From contig NZ_JAIGNN010000002.1 in the NCBI RefSeq assembly GCF_019711565.1, positions 806,001 to 870,000 of the forward strand: a DNA stretch of 64,000 nucleotides. Reading direction: 5' to 3'. This stretch comes from Qipengyuania proteolytica. Its GTDB lineage: Bacteria; Pseudomonadota; Alphaproteobacteria; Sphingomonadales; Sphingomonadaceae. Shown piece by piece: positions 29,625-38,897 of this stretch (the first letter of the stretch is position 1; each line of letters opens with the position of its first letter). Both the position numbers and the translations under genes were made by a program. The notes under the pieces were generated by a model that worked only from the letters and a program-made list of their open reading frames with translations, had not been told where the DNA came from and ran no database searches.

Positions 29625-31679
29625 TCATTTCGCGCGCAGTTCCTTCACCAGCGCGGGCGCCGGATAAATCTTCTCCAGCGCTTCCTGCACCGCATCGGTC
29701 GATACCACAACCGTGCGGTTGAGCGTGCCGTCGTAGCCGTAGTTACCGCCCAGCGAGTGGATGTTGCCGTCGAAGGCCGCGCCGATGACCGTGCCTGAGC
29801 GATCGATTACGGGCGAGCCCGAGTTGCCGCCGATTATGTCGTTGGTGGTGACGAAGTCGAACGCTGCAGCCTTGTCGATCTTCGCTTCGTTTGCTGCGAA
29901 CCCCTTGGCCACGTCGAACGGCGGCGCGCCTGTCGCGCGCTCGAACGTGCCGCCCATGGTGGTCATGATCGGCACCTGCTGGCCGCGCTCTTCCCAGCCC
30001 TTCACTTGCCCGTAACTGATGCGCAGCGTGAAGGTCGCGTCGGGATAGAGGCTTTCGCCATACGCTGCGAAACGCGCATCGGCGAGCTGGCCACCGGCGA
30101 TCGCGAGCGGACCCGAATAGCTTTCGTTCACCGCATCGCGCAGGGCGCGCTGCCGGTCGGCTAGTTGCAGGGCGTACCGGATCATCGGATCGTCGGAGGC
30201 CTCGACCGCGGCTTGCCCCCCGTCCCACAGCGCCTTGCGCACAGCCGGATCGGCCAGCTTGGTGCCGGTGACCAGTCGTTCGGCCAGCCCCTCGGGGCTC
30301 TCCTTGCCCAGCAGCAGGCGGCTGTCCGGATCGTCGACACCCAGATACTCGCGCGCCTTCGACAGGCTCCAGCCCATCATCAGTTCGTCAAGCCAGGGAT
30401 AGACCGGGCGTTCGTCGAGCAGGCGCTTCTCGGTCAGCGGGAGCGCGCTGTCGGTAAAGCCGGGCAGGCGCTCGCCATTGGGCTTCGCGCGTTCCTGCGC
30501 CGCAAATACCAGCGTCGAGGCATAACCGAACAGGTCGCCGGACGGGGTGAGGAAGCGAGACGGCAAGTAGAGCGCGCGATAGGCATCGACCGCTTCATCC
30601 ACCGCGCTCCAAGGATCGCCGGTTTCGGCTCTGCCTGCGCTCTTCGCACGCAGATCCGTTTCGGCTGCAGCGAGCTTGGCAGTAAAGGCGGGATCGTTCA
30701 GCGCCTTTGTCCGGCCGATGTAGACCTTGAGGCCGTTCTCGATCCCGTTAAGCGTATCGAGGCCTTCGCGCTCCTTCTCCGGGCTCTCCTCCATCGCGGT
30801 GATCAGGCGTCCGCGCAGCTCGGACAGCGTCGTCAGCGTGACCGGCAGGCGAACCTCGCGTTCGAAGTCGAGTTGGCTTTGCGTATAGAGGCGGCTGGTC
30901 GAACCGGGATTTCCGACCACGAAGGTGACTTCGCCTTCCTTCGGGGCGCGGGGATTCCATTTCAGGTGGCCCGGAGTGGATACCGGCTTGCCGTCCTCGT
31001 ACGCGCGCAGGAAACTGGCATCGAGCGAGTAACGCGGGAAGTTGAAGTTGTCGGGATCGCCGCCGAAGGTCGAGGCGCGGTCCTCGGGCGACCAGGCAAG
31101 GCGCACGTCCGAATATTTGCGGTAGGTGTAGAGCTTGTACTGGCCACCGCCGAACAGGGTGACCACCTGACAGCGGGTGGTAGCTGTATCGGTGCAATTG
31201 GCAGATTCGATTTCAGCGATCCTGGCGTCGCGTGCCTTGGTCAGCGCTTCACCCGCAAGCCCTGCGAAGGCGCTCTTAACGTCATCGGTCACGTCGGTTA
31301 TCGCGGTGACCACCTCCGCCTGTTGCCCCGGACATTTCAGTTCGAGATCGCGGCGGTCGGCGACATAGCCCTTGTCGAGATAGTCCATCTCGGCAGTCGA
31401 ATTGTCGTAGAGACAGCTGGCGACGCAGTGGTGATTGGTGAGAATCAGACCGTCGGGGGAGACGAAGCTGGCCGAACAGCCACCGGTCAGGCGCACCGCG
31501 GCGGCCTGCACCTTGTCGAGCCACGCCTGGTCGGGCGCCCAGCCATAGGCCTGTTCCATGCGTTCGGCCGGGAAATTGTCGAACGTCCACATGCCCTCGT
31601 CGGCACGGGCTGCGGTGGCGGGAAGCGCGAGCGCGAGGGCAAGCAGGGATGCGCCCAGCGGGCGGCGACGGATGGTCAT
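29625..31679 (-). CDS. S46 family dipeptidyl peptidase, periplasmic
   Basis: A 684-residue serine peptidase with a signal peptide (to AARADE). The S46 pattern includes EGMWTFDNFPAERM, the catalytic His in ILTNHHCVASC, VTFVVGNPGSTSRLYT, and the catalytic Ser in DIIGGNSGSPVIDRSG near the C-terminus. S46 enzymes (DPP7/DPP11) release dipeptides from N-termini in the periplasm. The ATG 31677-31679 has GAGGA upstream; longer open frame from 31883 enters the RNase P gene and is rejected. Confidence 0.92.
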   Translation of the reverse strand: MTIRRRPLGASLLALALALPATAARADEGMWTFDNFPAERMEQAYGWAPDQAWLDKVQAAAVRLTGGCSASFVSPDGLILTNHHCVASCLYDNSTAEMDYLDKGYVADRRDLELKCPGQQAEVVTAITDVTDDVKSAFAGLAGEALTKARDARIAEIESANCTDTATTRCQVVTLFGGGQYKLYTYRKYSDVRLAWSPEDRASTFGGDPDNFNFPRYSLDASFLRAYEDGKPVSTPGHLKWNPRAPKEGEVTFVVGNPGSTSRLYTQSQLDFEREVRLPVTLTTLSELRGRLITAMEESPEKEREGLDTLNGIENGLKVYIGRTKALNDPAFTAKLAAAETDLRAKSAGRAETGDPWSAVDEAVDAYRALYLPSRFLTPSGDLFGYASTLVFAAQERAKPNGERLPGFTDSALPLTEKRLLDERPVYPWLDELMMGWSLSKAREYLGVDDPDSRLLLGKESPEGLAERLVTGTKLADPAVRKALWDGGQAAVEASDDPMIRYALQLADRQRALRDAVNESYSGPLAIAGGQLADARFAAYGESLYPDATFTLRISYGQVKGWEERGQQVPIMTTMGGTFERATGAPPFDVAKGFAANEAKIDKAAAFDFVTTNDIIGGNSGSPVIDRSGTVIGAAFDGNIHSLGGNYGYDGTLNRTVVVSTDAVQEALEKIYPAPALVKELRAK

Positions 31680-31781
31680 GATGGCAGTCCTCTCGATGCA
31701 CGAATGCGATGCCGCGCAATCGGCGGATTCGCCCATCATGTCCAGAGCTTGCGGACGAACCGGCGATGCGGGTCGAGGAGT

Positions 31782-32197
<416 letters not shown>

Positions 32198-32350
32198 TGC
32201 AGATAGGCGCATGGAGCGGTTTCGCCAAGGATAAGCTGTGCGTCATATGCGGTCAGTCTGTCGCTCGGCACATTGTCGCAAAGGGTGGCGACGCTAATGT
32301 AATCGCCGCCTCGCCAAGGATCGGGGCGTTCAAGGGAAGGGTTCGCATCT

Positions 32351-32665
32351 GTGAAAATCATCCGCCTCGTCGGCGCGCTGGCGCTCGGCACGATAATCGT
32401 TCTGCCTGTGGCTGCTTCTGCCGACGATCCCAACGACCCTGCAATGAGAACGAAAGCGGCGCGGGAACGTGACGCGGCTGAAATCCGTCGCCTCAACCGC
32501 GAGCAGTTGCGGCATGTCCGCGCCCGCGATGCTCAATATGCAAAGGGTTGGGCAGCGACCCGCGCGTCATCGGCTGCCCGGCAGGATTACGAGCGGGCGA
32601 TGGCAGAGTGGCGACGCGCCGTCCGCCTGTGCCGGGAAGGCCGTCACGAATACTGCGCGCGCTAG
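32351..32665 (+). CDS. Small secreted protein, unknown
   Basis: A 104-residue protein from a GTG start with a signal peptide (MKIIRLVGALALGTIIVLPV, cleaved near AASADD), then a charged helical part rich in Arg, Glu and Ala, ending with two cysteines (RLCREGRHEYCAR). Small periplasmic proteins of this sort are common in sphingomonads. No family is recognised. The 150 bases upstream hold the promoter-side region of rnpB on the other strand. Confidence 0.7.
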   Translation: MKIIRLVGALALGTIIVLPVAASADDPNDPAMRTKAARERDAAEIRRLNREQLRHVRARDAQYAKGWAATRASSAARQDYERAMAEWRRAVRLCREGRHEYCAR

Positions 32666-32677
32666 GATACTTCGCGA

Positions 32678-33382
32678 TCAGCGATGCGCACCCCGGTCCC
32701 TGTCCAGCAGCAACTGGAACAGGATCGCGCGCACCTCGCCGTCGACTTCGCCGTCGATCTTGTGCGGGCGCCAGCGGCGCTGGAAGGCTTCGACCGCCTT
32801 ATGGCCGTCTGTGATGTCGTAACCGAAGCGTTCGAGCGCGAGGTAGAAAGCGCCGTCATTGTCGAACGGGTCGCCCAGCTCGATCTTCGGAGTCGGCAGG
32901 CAAAGGCCATATTCTGCGAGGCGCTCCCACGGGAACAGTTCGCCGGGATCGATCTTGCGCTGCGGGGCGATGTCAGAATGGCCAAGGACGTTGGCGCGCG
33001 GGATATCGTGCGTTCTCATGATCCGCGCGAGCAGTGGCACCAGTGCCTCGAACTGCGCCTCGCTAAAGTCGCGGTAGCCGTGCAAATGGCCCGGGTGGTC
33101 GAGCTCGATCCCGATGCTGACCGAGTTGATGTCCTTGTGCCCGCGCCAGTAGGACACACCCGCGTGCCAGGCACGCTTTTCTTCCGGCACAAGCCGCGTG
33201 ACCGTGCCGTCCTCGGCAATCAGATAATGTGCGCTGACCTTGGCGTCGGGATCGCACATCCGTTCGAGCGCGGCCTCGGGACCGAGCATTTCGGTATAGT
33301 GGAGCACGACGATCTCGATCGGCATCGTGCGCTCGTCGAAATTGGGCGACAGGCGCTCGGCATGGACGAGCTCATCCGTCAT
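32678..33382 (-). CDS. N-acetylmuramoyl-L-alanine amidase, AmpD/AmiD type
   Basis: From ATG 33380-33382 the protein is 234 residues, with zinc-binding His in IEIVVLHYTEMLG, and His/Asp-Lys in VLGHSDIAPQRKIDPG. It has the AmiD-like layout: catalytic domain followed by a C-terminal peptidoglycan-binding helical domain (AVEAFQRRWRPHKIDG). It cuts the bond between muramic acid and the stem peptide in cell wall recycling. No signal peptide is obvious, which favours a cytoplasmic recycling role. Confidence 0.9.
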   Translation of the reverse strand: MTDELVHAERLSPNFDERTMPIEIVVLHYTEMLGPEAALERMCDPDAKVSAHYLIAEDGTVTRLVPEEKRAWHAGVSYWRGHKDINSVSIGIELDHPGHLHGYRDFSEAQFEALVPLLARIMRTHDIPRANVLGHSDIAPQRKIDPGELFPWERLAEYGLCLPTPKIELGDPFDNDGAFYLALERFGYDITDGHKAVEAFQRRWRPHKIDGEVDGEVRAILFQLLLDRDRGAHR

Positions 33383-33422
33383 GTAATGGTCCGATCGGCC
33401 CGAGCTTGCCGAAGCGCCTCGC

Positions 33423-34082
33423 TCACCCGATGAGGCCCTCGCCTTGCGGCATGACCGCGCCGAGCAGCAACGCGTCGGCCGTGCGCTGGTACTGAATGCC
33501 ACCGCCATTCTGCTCGGCGAGGAGGTGGAGCATGTGCGCGGCCGCTGTCCGGCTGGACAGTTCCGACCGGCCGAGAGTACCGTCGAGTGCCTTTCCGATC
33601 GTCTCGTCGAAAGCGATCTTCGGGCCCGAAGCGCGCACGACGATCTCGCTTGCCCCATCGCGCTCTTCGGCACCGATGTCGAGCGAACCGCCCCGCACCA
33701 GCGCATCGATGGCGATCTGGGCGAAATTGAGCAGCACCTTCACTGCCGGCTTGCCGAGCGAATTGTCTGCCAGCGCCCAGTTGATCTGAATGTTGGGCTT
33801 GTCCGCCACCAGCGCCTGGATGAGGGCCTTGGGCTCCTCCACATCCACACGGTCGCCGAACCCGCCGGCGGCGCCGAAGGCCAGGCGGAAGAATTTCAGC
33901 TTGGTGGTGGAAATCGCCGCGCTCTGTTCGAGCAGTTGCATGACGTTGGCGCGCATTTCAGGGTCGGTTTCGAGCGCCATGAGCTCGAGACCGTTGGAAA
34001 GTGCCCCCACGGGGCTGAGCATGTCGTGGCACAGCCGCGAGCAGAGCATGGCGGCAAGGTCGATCGATTGGCGGTCGTCCAT
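33423..34082 (-). CDS. chpT: Histidine phosphotransferase ChpT
   Basis: A 219-residue protein with the ChpT (HPTransfase) signature LAAMLCSRLCHDMLSPVGAL, phosphorylated His 19, and a degenerate HATPase-like C-terminal half (VLLNFAQIAIDALVRGGSLD). In Caulobacter ChpT passes phosphate from CckA to CtrA and CpdR and so controls the cell cycle. It is followed on the same strand by the amidase gene after 40 bases; CtrA is not in the window. Confidence 0.9.
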   Translation of the reverse strand: MDDRQSIDLAAMLCSRLCHDMLSPVGALSNGLELMALETDPEMRANVMQLLEQSAAISTTKLKFFRLAFGAAGGFGDRVDVEEPKALIQALVADKPNIQINWALADNSLGKPAVKVLLNFAQIAIDALVRGGSLDIGAEERDGASEIVVRASGPKIAFDETIGKALDGTLGRSELSSRTAAAHMLHLLAEQNGGGIQYQRTADALLLGAVMPQGEGLIG

Positions 34083-34116
34083 CGGGATCCCGGTAACTGA
34101 ATGTTGAGTATGCGTC

Positions 34117-34512
34117 TTAGCGAGGCGTCGCCACATAGGGAAGCGGATCGAATCCCGCATCCCCGAAACGCCAGAATGACACTCGACCCGCCGCGACGAT
34201 CGCCCAGACCATCCCGTCGCGCGCCGCCATAGCGGCATCCGTGGCTGAGGGTTCGGACCGACCATTGGGGTGCGAGTGGTAATAGCCCACGACCTGCGGC
34301 CCTCCCTTGCGCGCCACGCGGTGGGCATCGATCAGAACCTGCGGGTCGATCTCGAACTGTGTGGCGGGTTGGGGATGGACGTTGGCGGCGGGTTCGCTGG
34401 CGGAGATCGTCCGGTCGGTGCCAAGCAGGATACCGCAACACTCTAGAGGGTGCGCACGGGTCGCTGCCGCCAGCAGGCTGTCGATCACCGCGCTTGAGAC
34501 TTCAAGTGTCAT
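34117..34512 (-). CDS. JAB1/MPN (M67) metallopeptidase
   Basis: A 131-residue protein with the JAMM zinc motif VGYYHSHPNGRSEPSATD (His-x-His, Ser, Asp) and the upstream Glu in HPLECCGILLG. Bacterial members of the Mov34/M67 group remove small sulfur-carrier or ubiquitin-like tags, or act in desampylation; a partner is not visible here. It lies 34 bases upstream of chpT and may be co-transcribed. Confidence 0.88.
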   Translation of the reverse strand: MTLEVSSAVIDSLLAAATRAHPLECCGILLGTDRTISASEPAANVHPQPATQFEIDPQVLIDAHRVARKGGPQVVGYYHSHPNGRSEPSATDAAMAARDGMVWAIVAAGRVSFWRFGDAGFDPLPYVATPR

Positions 34513-34528
34513 AGCGCATGGCCCTAGC

Positions 34529-35473
34529 ATGGCCGAGAGCGAAATCATCACCGGAACGCTTGCTGCGGGGGGCCGGCTCGACAAGGCGCTGGCTGAAGCA
34601 TGCGGGCTATCGCGCGAGCGGGTGAAGGCGCTCATCGCCGCTGGGGCGGTCGAGGTGGACGGCAAGGTGGCGACGTCGGCCTCTGCAAAGCTCTCGGGCG
34701 GCCCGAGATATTCGCTTACGCTCCCCCCGCCCGAACCGCTTGCCGCAGAGCCGCAGGACATTCCGCTCGAAATCGTGTTCGAGGACGAACACCTGCTGGT
34801 GGTGAACAAGCCCGCGGGGATGGTCGTCCACCCAGCTGCGGGCAATCCCGACGGGACGCTGGTCAACGCCTTGCTGCATCACTGCGCAGGACAGCTCTCG
34901 GGGATCAATGGGGTAGCGCGCCCTGGCATCGTTCATCGGATCGACAAGGACACGTCGGGCCTGCTCGTAGTGGCGAAGTCCGATGCGGCGCACGAAGGGC
35001 TGGCGAAGCAGTTCGCCGATCATTCGATCACCCGCCGTTACCTCGCAGTGTGCGCTGGCCAGCCAAGCCCCCCTGCCGGCACGGTATCGGGTCGCATCGG
35101 CCGGTCGGACAAGGATCGCAAGAAGATGGCCGTGCTCCCGGACGACAGCTCTCGCGGAAAGCACGCGGTAACCCATTACGAAACCCTGCAACACCTCGAT
35201 CACGCTGCGCTGATCGAATGCCGCCTTGAGACCGGGCGCACGCACCAGGTCCGCGTTCACTGTGCGTCAATCGGTCATCCGCTATTGGGGGATCCTGTCT
35301 ATGGACGCACTCCCAAGGCCCTCAAGGCCCTTCTCGACGAGCTGGATTTCCGCCGCCAGGCGCTCCACGCCGCACGACTCGGATTCATCCATCCGGTCAG
35401 CGGCGAACCCTTGGATTTCCGCGCCGAATTGCCCGCCGACATGCGGGAACTCATCGACGAAACCGCTCGTTGA
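34529..35473 (+). CDS. rluD: 23S rRNA pseudouridine synthase, RluD-type
   Basis: A 314-residue protein: N-terminal S4 RNA-binding domain (RLDKALAEACGLSRERVKAL) and the catalytic signature GIVHRIDKDTSGLLVVAKSD, whose Asp is the nucleophile, then LETGRTHQVRVHCASIGHPL. RluD-type enzymes form pseudouridines in helix 69 of 23S rRNA. The exact site (RluC, RluD or RluA class) is inferred from length and S4 domain. ATG 34529 lies 16 bases from the divergent M67 gene start. Confidence 0.9.
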   Translation: MAESEIITGTLAAGGRLDKALAEACGLSRERVKALIAAGAVEVDGKVATSASAKLSGGPRYSLTLPPPEPLAAEPQDIPLEIVFEDEHLLVVNKPAGMVVHPAAGNPDGTLVNALLHHCAGQLSGINGVARPGIVHRIDKDTSGLLVVAKSDAAHEGLAKQFADHSITRRYLAVCAGQPSPPAGTVSGRIGRSDKDRKKMAVLPDDSSRGKHAVTHYETLQHLDHAALIECRLETGRTHQVRVHCASIGHPLLGDPVYGRTPKALKALLDELDFRRQALHAARLGFIHPVSGEPLDFRAELPADMRELIDETAR

Positions 35474-35595
35474 AATCGATGAAACGCAGTGCAAATCCGG
35501 GCAGTTTTTGCTATATGTAACCGCAGTGGCCCGAAGACCGGATGCCCATCAGGGGTCCGGGTGCAGAGGTCGACGCTAGAAAGGTCAGGGTTTAA

Positions 35596-36501
35596 GTGAG
35601 CAATACCAAGGCAATGAGCGTTCCGGCGCTCGGCGGTGAGCAGAGCCTCAACCGCTATCTCTCCGAAATCAAGAAATTCCCGGTGCTGACGCAGGAGCAG
35701 GAATACATGCTCGCGAAGCGCTACGAGGAGCATGAGGATCCCGAAGCTGCAGCGCAGCTTGTAACCTCGCACCTGCGGCTCGTGGCGAAGATCGCCATGG
35801 GGTACCGCGGCTATGGCCTGCCTGTTTCGGACCTCATATCCGAAGGCAATGTCGGTCTGATGCAGGGCGTCAAGAAGTTCGAAGCCGATCGCGGTTTCCG
35901 TCTCGCCACCTATGCCATGTGGTGGATCAAGGCCTCGATCCAGGAATACATCCTGCGATCATGGAGCCTCGTGAAGATGGGCACCACCGCTGCGCAGAAG
36001 AAGCTGTTCTTCAACCTGCGGCGGATGAAGAAGAACCTCGACGCTTACGAGGACACTGATCTCCATCCGGACGATGTCGCCAAGATCGCAACCGACCTCG
36101 GCGTGCCCGAGCAGGAAGTGATCAACATGAACCGTCGCATGCTGATGGGCGGCGACGGTTCACTGAACGTGCCGATGCGCAACGGCGAAGACGGCTCGGG
36201 CGAATGGCAGGATTGGCTCAAGGACGATGGGCCGCTGCAGGACGAACTCGTCGCCGACGCGCAGGAAAGCGAAGTGCGTCACGAGATGCTGGTCGAGGCG
36301 ATGGACAGCCTCAACGAGCGTGAAAAGCACATCCTGACCGAGCGGCGCCTGACGGAAAATCCCCAGACGCTGGAAGAGCTGTCGCAGGTTTACGACGTCA
36401 GCCGCGAACGCATCCGCCAGATCGAAGTGCGGGCTTTCGAAAAGCTGCAGAAGGCCATGCAGCGCATTGCCGGCGAAAGGCTGTTGCCGGGCATCGCCTG
36501 A
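35596..36501 (+). CDS. rpoH: Heat-shock RNA polymerase sigma factor RpoH (sigma-32)
   Basis: A 301-residue sigma factor with the RpoH order: NRYLSEIKKFPVLTQEQEYM, SHLRLVAKIAMGYRGYGLPV, region 2.4 RLATYAMWWIKASIQEYILR, the RpoH box SLVKMGTTAAQKKLFFNLRR, and a region 4 helix-turn-helix ending TLEELSQVYDVSRERIRQIE. It directs transcription of heat-shock genes. I use GTG 35596 with AGGTCAGGG upstream; an in-frame ATG at 35614 is possible. A TGCTATATG box at 35510-35518 may be its promoter. Confidence 0.96.
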   Translation: MSNTKAMSVPALGGEQSLNRYLSEIKKFPVLTQEQEYMLAKRYEEHEDPEAAAQLVTSHLRLVAKIAMGYRGYGLPVSDLISEGNVGLMQGVKKFEADRGFRLATYAMWWIKASIQEYILRSWSLVKMGTTAAQKKLFFNLRRMKKNLDAYEDTDLHPDDVAKIATDLGVPEQEVINMNRRMLMGGDGSLNVPMRNGEDGSGEWQDWLKDDGPLQDELVADAQESEVRHEMLVEAMDSLNEREKHILTERRLTENPQTLEELSQVYDVSRERIRQIEVRAFEKLQKAMQRIAGERLLPGIA

Positions 36502-36572
36502 CCGGCAGCAAAATCACCAGACATGCGGCGCTCCGGCTGGTCCGGGGTGCCGCTTTTGATTAGGACGCACAG

Positions 36573-37241
36573 ATGCGCTGGCTGGTCCGCTTTCTGTTCA
36601 AGGTCATGATCGGCTTCCTGGGCCTCAGCCTGACGCTGGTGCTGCTGTTCAAATTCGTGCCGGTACCTGTGACCGCAACCATGGTGATGGACGGGAACGG
36701 CATCACCAAGGACTGGGAATCGCTCTCAAACATTGATCGCAACATGGTCCGCGCGGTGATTGCGGCAGAGGACGGCAAGTTCTGCAGCCATGACGGGTTC
36801 GACCGCGAAGCGATCGAGCAGGCGATCGAGCAGAATGCCCGAGGCGGGCGCATTCGCGGTGGTTCGACGATCAGCCAGCAAACCGCAAAGAATGTCTTCC
36901 TGTGGCAGGACGGGGGCTATTTCCGCAAGGGGCTGGAGGCTTATTTCACCGTCCTGATCGAACAGATCTGGGGCAAGCGACGGATCATGGAAGTGTACCT
37001 CAACGTCGCGGAAACGGGCATCGGTACCTATGGAGCGGAAGCCGGCGCGCAGCGGTATTTCGGCAAGTCCGCCGCCAGCCTGACGCCCACCGAAGCGGCG
37101 CGCATGGCCGTCGCCCTGCCCCTCCCCAAGGAACGGTCGGTAAAGAACCCCGGCGGCTGGCTGCGCCGCCACGGCAACAGCATCGCCGCCCGCGTAGGGG
37201 TGGTCCGCCGCGACGAACTCGACGCCTGCATTTACGAATAG
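36573..37241 (+). CDS. mtgA: Monofunctional peptidoglycan glycosyltransferase MtgA
   Basis: A 222-residue protein with an N-terminal membrane anchor (FLFKVMIGFLGLSLTLVLLF) and a GT51 domain: VIAAEDGKFCSHDGFD (catalytic Glu), RGGSTISQQTAKNVFLW, and IMEVYLNVAETGIGTYG. It polymerises glycan strands from lipid II at the division site. Length fits the family. It follows rpoH on the same strand by 71 bases. Confidence 0.95.
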   Translation: MRWLVRFLFKVMIGFLGLSLTLVLLFKFVPVPVTATMVMDGNGITKDWESLSNIDRNMVRAVIAAEDGKFCSHDGFDREAIEQAIEQNARGGRIRGGSTISQQTAKNVFLWQDGGYFRKGLEAYFTVLIEQIWGKRRIMEVYLNVAETGIGTYGAEAGAQRYFGKSAASLTPTEAARMAVALPLPKERSVKNPGGWLRRHGNSIAARVGVVRRDELDACIYE

Positions 37242-37283
37242 CGCGGCGCTTTCAGGGACTTGCGCCCCTCCCGTTAAGTTGTA

Positions 37284-37298
37284 TGTTATACTGTAACA
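37284..37298. promoter_or_regulatory. TGTTA-N5-TAACA palindrome in a low-GC gap
   Basis: TGTTATACTGTAACA has perfect 5-base arms and lies in the unusually AT-rich stretch 37270-37340 between mtgA and the metal exporter gene. It is placed as an operator for the exporter; a metal sensor is one possibility, but no regulator gene is adjacent. Confidence 0.4.
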
Positions 37299-37410
37299 CA
37301 GAATGATATTCCATATCTAACTGTTTTGGAACGATTTTTCTTGTCCAGTGTAGATCGACTGCCCTAATCGACGGGCACCACACGGCAGGCTGGAGCGGAC
37401 GAGCGGATCG

Positions 37411-38328
37411 ATGGGGCACGCGCACGCACATCATCGGGCAGACGACCATGGCCACGGCCATGCCCACGCCCCGGCCGATTTCGGCCGTGCCTTCCTGATC
37501 GGGATCCTCCTCAATACCGGCTTCGTCATCGTCGAGGCGGTCTATGGCTGGATCTCGGGCTCGATGGCGCTGGTGGCCGATGCCGGGCACAATCTGTCCG
37601 ATGTCCTCGCCCTGCTGCTAGCCTGGGGCGCGAGCATCGCCGCCAAGCGCCCGCCGAACGAGCGCTTCACCTACGGCTACAAGAGCTCGACTATCCTCGC
37701 CGCACTCGCCAATGCCGCGCTGCTGCTGGTCGCGATCGGCGCAATTGCCTTCGAGACCGCGCATCGCTTTGCCGAACCGATTGCGGTCGAGGGCAAGACG
37801 ATGGTGATCGTCGCCGGCATCGGCATTGTGATCAACACCGCCACCGCGCTGCTCTTTCTCAAAGGGCGGCATGACGACCTCAATATCCGTGGCGCTTTCC
37901 TGCATATGGCGGCCGATGCACTCGTCAGCCTAGGCGTCGTGCTCGCCGGCATCGCGATCCTTGTGACGGGTGCCAGCTGGATCGATCCGGTAGTCAGCCT
38001 CGTGATCGTCGCCGTCATCGCCTGGGGAACCTGGGGCTTGCTCAAGGACAGCGTGGCGATGAGCCTGCTCGCCGTGCCGAAGGGCGTTTCCGAAAAGGCC
38101 GTACGCGGCTATCTGTCGGGCCTCCCCGGTGTCGCCGCGGTGCACGATCTGCATATCTGGGCGATGAGCACCACCGAAACCGCGCTGACCGCGCATCTCG
38201 TCATCCCGGAGGGCCATCCCGGCGACGGCTTCCTGCGCGAGATCGCGCACGAGCTCGACCATCACCACCGCATCGGCCACGTCACCATCCAGATCGAGCG
38301 CACGCGCGCTTGCGAAAGCGGGTGCTGA
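37411..38328 (+). CDS. Cation diffusion facilitator, zinc/cobalt/cadmium exporter
   Basis: A 305-residue CDF transporter with a His-rich start (HAHAHHRADDHGHGHAHAPA), the NTGFVIVEAVYGWISGSMAL helix, the metal site SDVLALLLAWGASIAAKRPP preceded by DAGHN, and a matching HMAADALVSLGVVLAG helix. The C-terminal domain (VAAVHDLHIWAMSTTETALT) binds metal in the cytosol. It resembles CzcD/ZitB, which export Zn2+, Co2+ or Cd2+ for protons. Its stop overlaps the ECF sigma start (TGATG). Confidence 0.94.
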   Translation: MGHAHAHHRADDHGHGHAHAPADFGRAFLIGILLNTGFVIVEAVYGWISGSMALVADAGHNLSDVLALLLAWGASIAAKRPPNERFTYGYKSSTILAALANAALLLVAIGAIAFETAHRFAEPIAVEGKTMVIVAGIGIVINTATALLFLKGRHDDLNIRGAFLHMAADALVSLGVVLAGIAILVTGASWIDPVVSLVIVAVIAWGTWGLLKDSVAMSLLAVPKGVSEKAVRGYLSGLPGVAAVHDLHIWAMSTTETALTAHLVIPEGHPGDGFLREIAHELDHHHRIGHVTIQIERTRACESGC

Positions 38329-38897
38329 TGCAGCGCGCGAGCGAGGAAGCCCGCGCCAAGCTGCGATCCGCCATGCACCGTCTTGCAGTCGGGGAACGCG
38401 CTGCTCTCGAGGAGATATACCGCGCCACATCGGCGAAACTATTCGGCATCTGCCTCCGTATCTTGGGTGACGAGAAGGAAGCAGAGGACGCATTGCAGGA
38501 CGTCTACCTCACCCTGTGGCGACGCGCGGATCGCTACGACCCGGAGCGCGCCAGCCCGATCGCCTGGCTGGCGACTTTCGCGCGCAACCGCGCGGTCGAC
38601 CGGCTGCGCACGGGCAAGGTGCGCCGCGGTTCGGTGTCCGTGGCTGACGCCGAGCCGCTCGCCGACACCCAGCCATTGGCCGAAGCCATGCTGATCGATG
38701 CCGAGCGCGAGGCCCGGGTCCACACCTGCCTCGACACGCTGGATGAAACCCCGCGCGATGCGATCCGGACCGCTTTCTTCGAAGGCAGGACCTATGCCGA
38801 ACTGGCCGAGGCGCAGAAGGTGCCACTGGGCACGATGAAAAGCTGGATCCGCCGCGGTCTGGCCAAGCTCAAGGCCTGTATGGAGGCGGGCGAATGA
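38328..38897 (+). CDS. ECF-family RNA polymerase sigma factor
   Basis: A 189-residue sigma factor with region 2 (LFGICLRILGDEKEAEDALQ, LTLWRRADRYDPERASPIAW, RNRAVDRLR) and region 4 (DETPRDAIRTAFFEGRTYAE, QKVPLGTMKSWIRRGLAKLK). It resembles the SigK-type ECF group whose anti-sigma partner is RskA-like, encoded next. The start at ATG 38328 overlaps the exporter stop. The gene stop overlaps the anti-sigma ATG. Confidence 0.92.
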   Translation: MQRASEEARAKLRSAMHRLAVGERAALEEIYRATSAKLFGICLRILGDEKEAEDALQDVYLTLWRRADRYDPERASPIAWLATFARNRAVDRLRTGKVRRGSVSVADAEPLADTQPLAEAMLIDAEREARVHTCLDTLDETPRDAIRTAFFEGRTYAELAEAQKVPLGTMKSWIRRGLAKLKACMEAGE

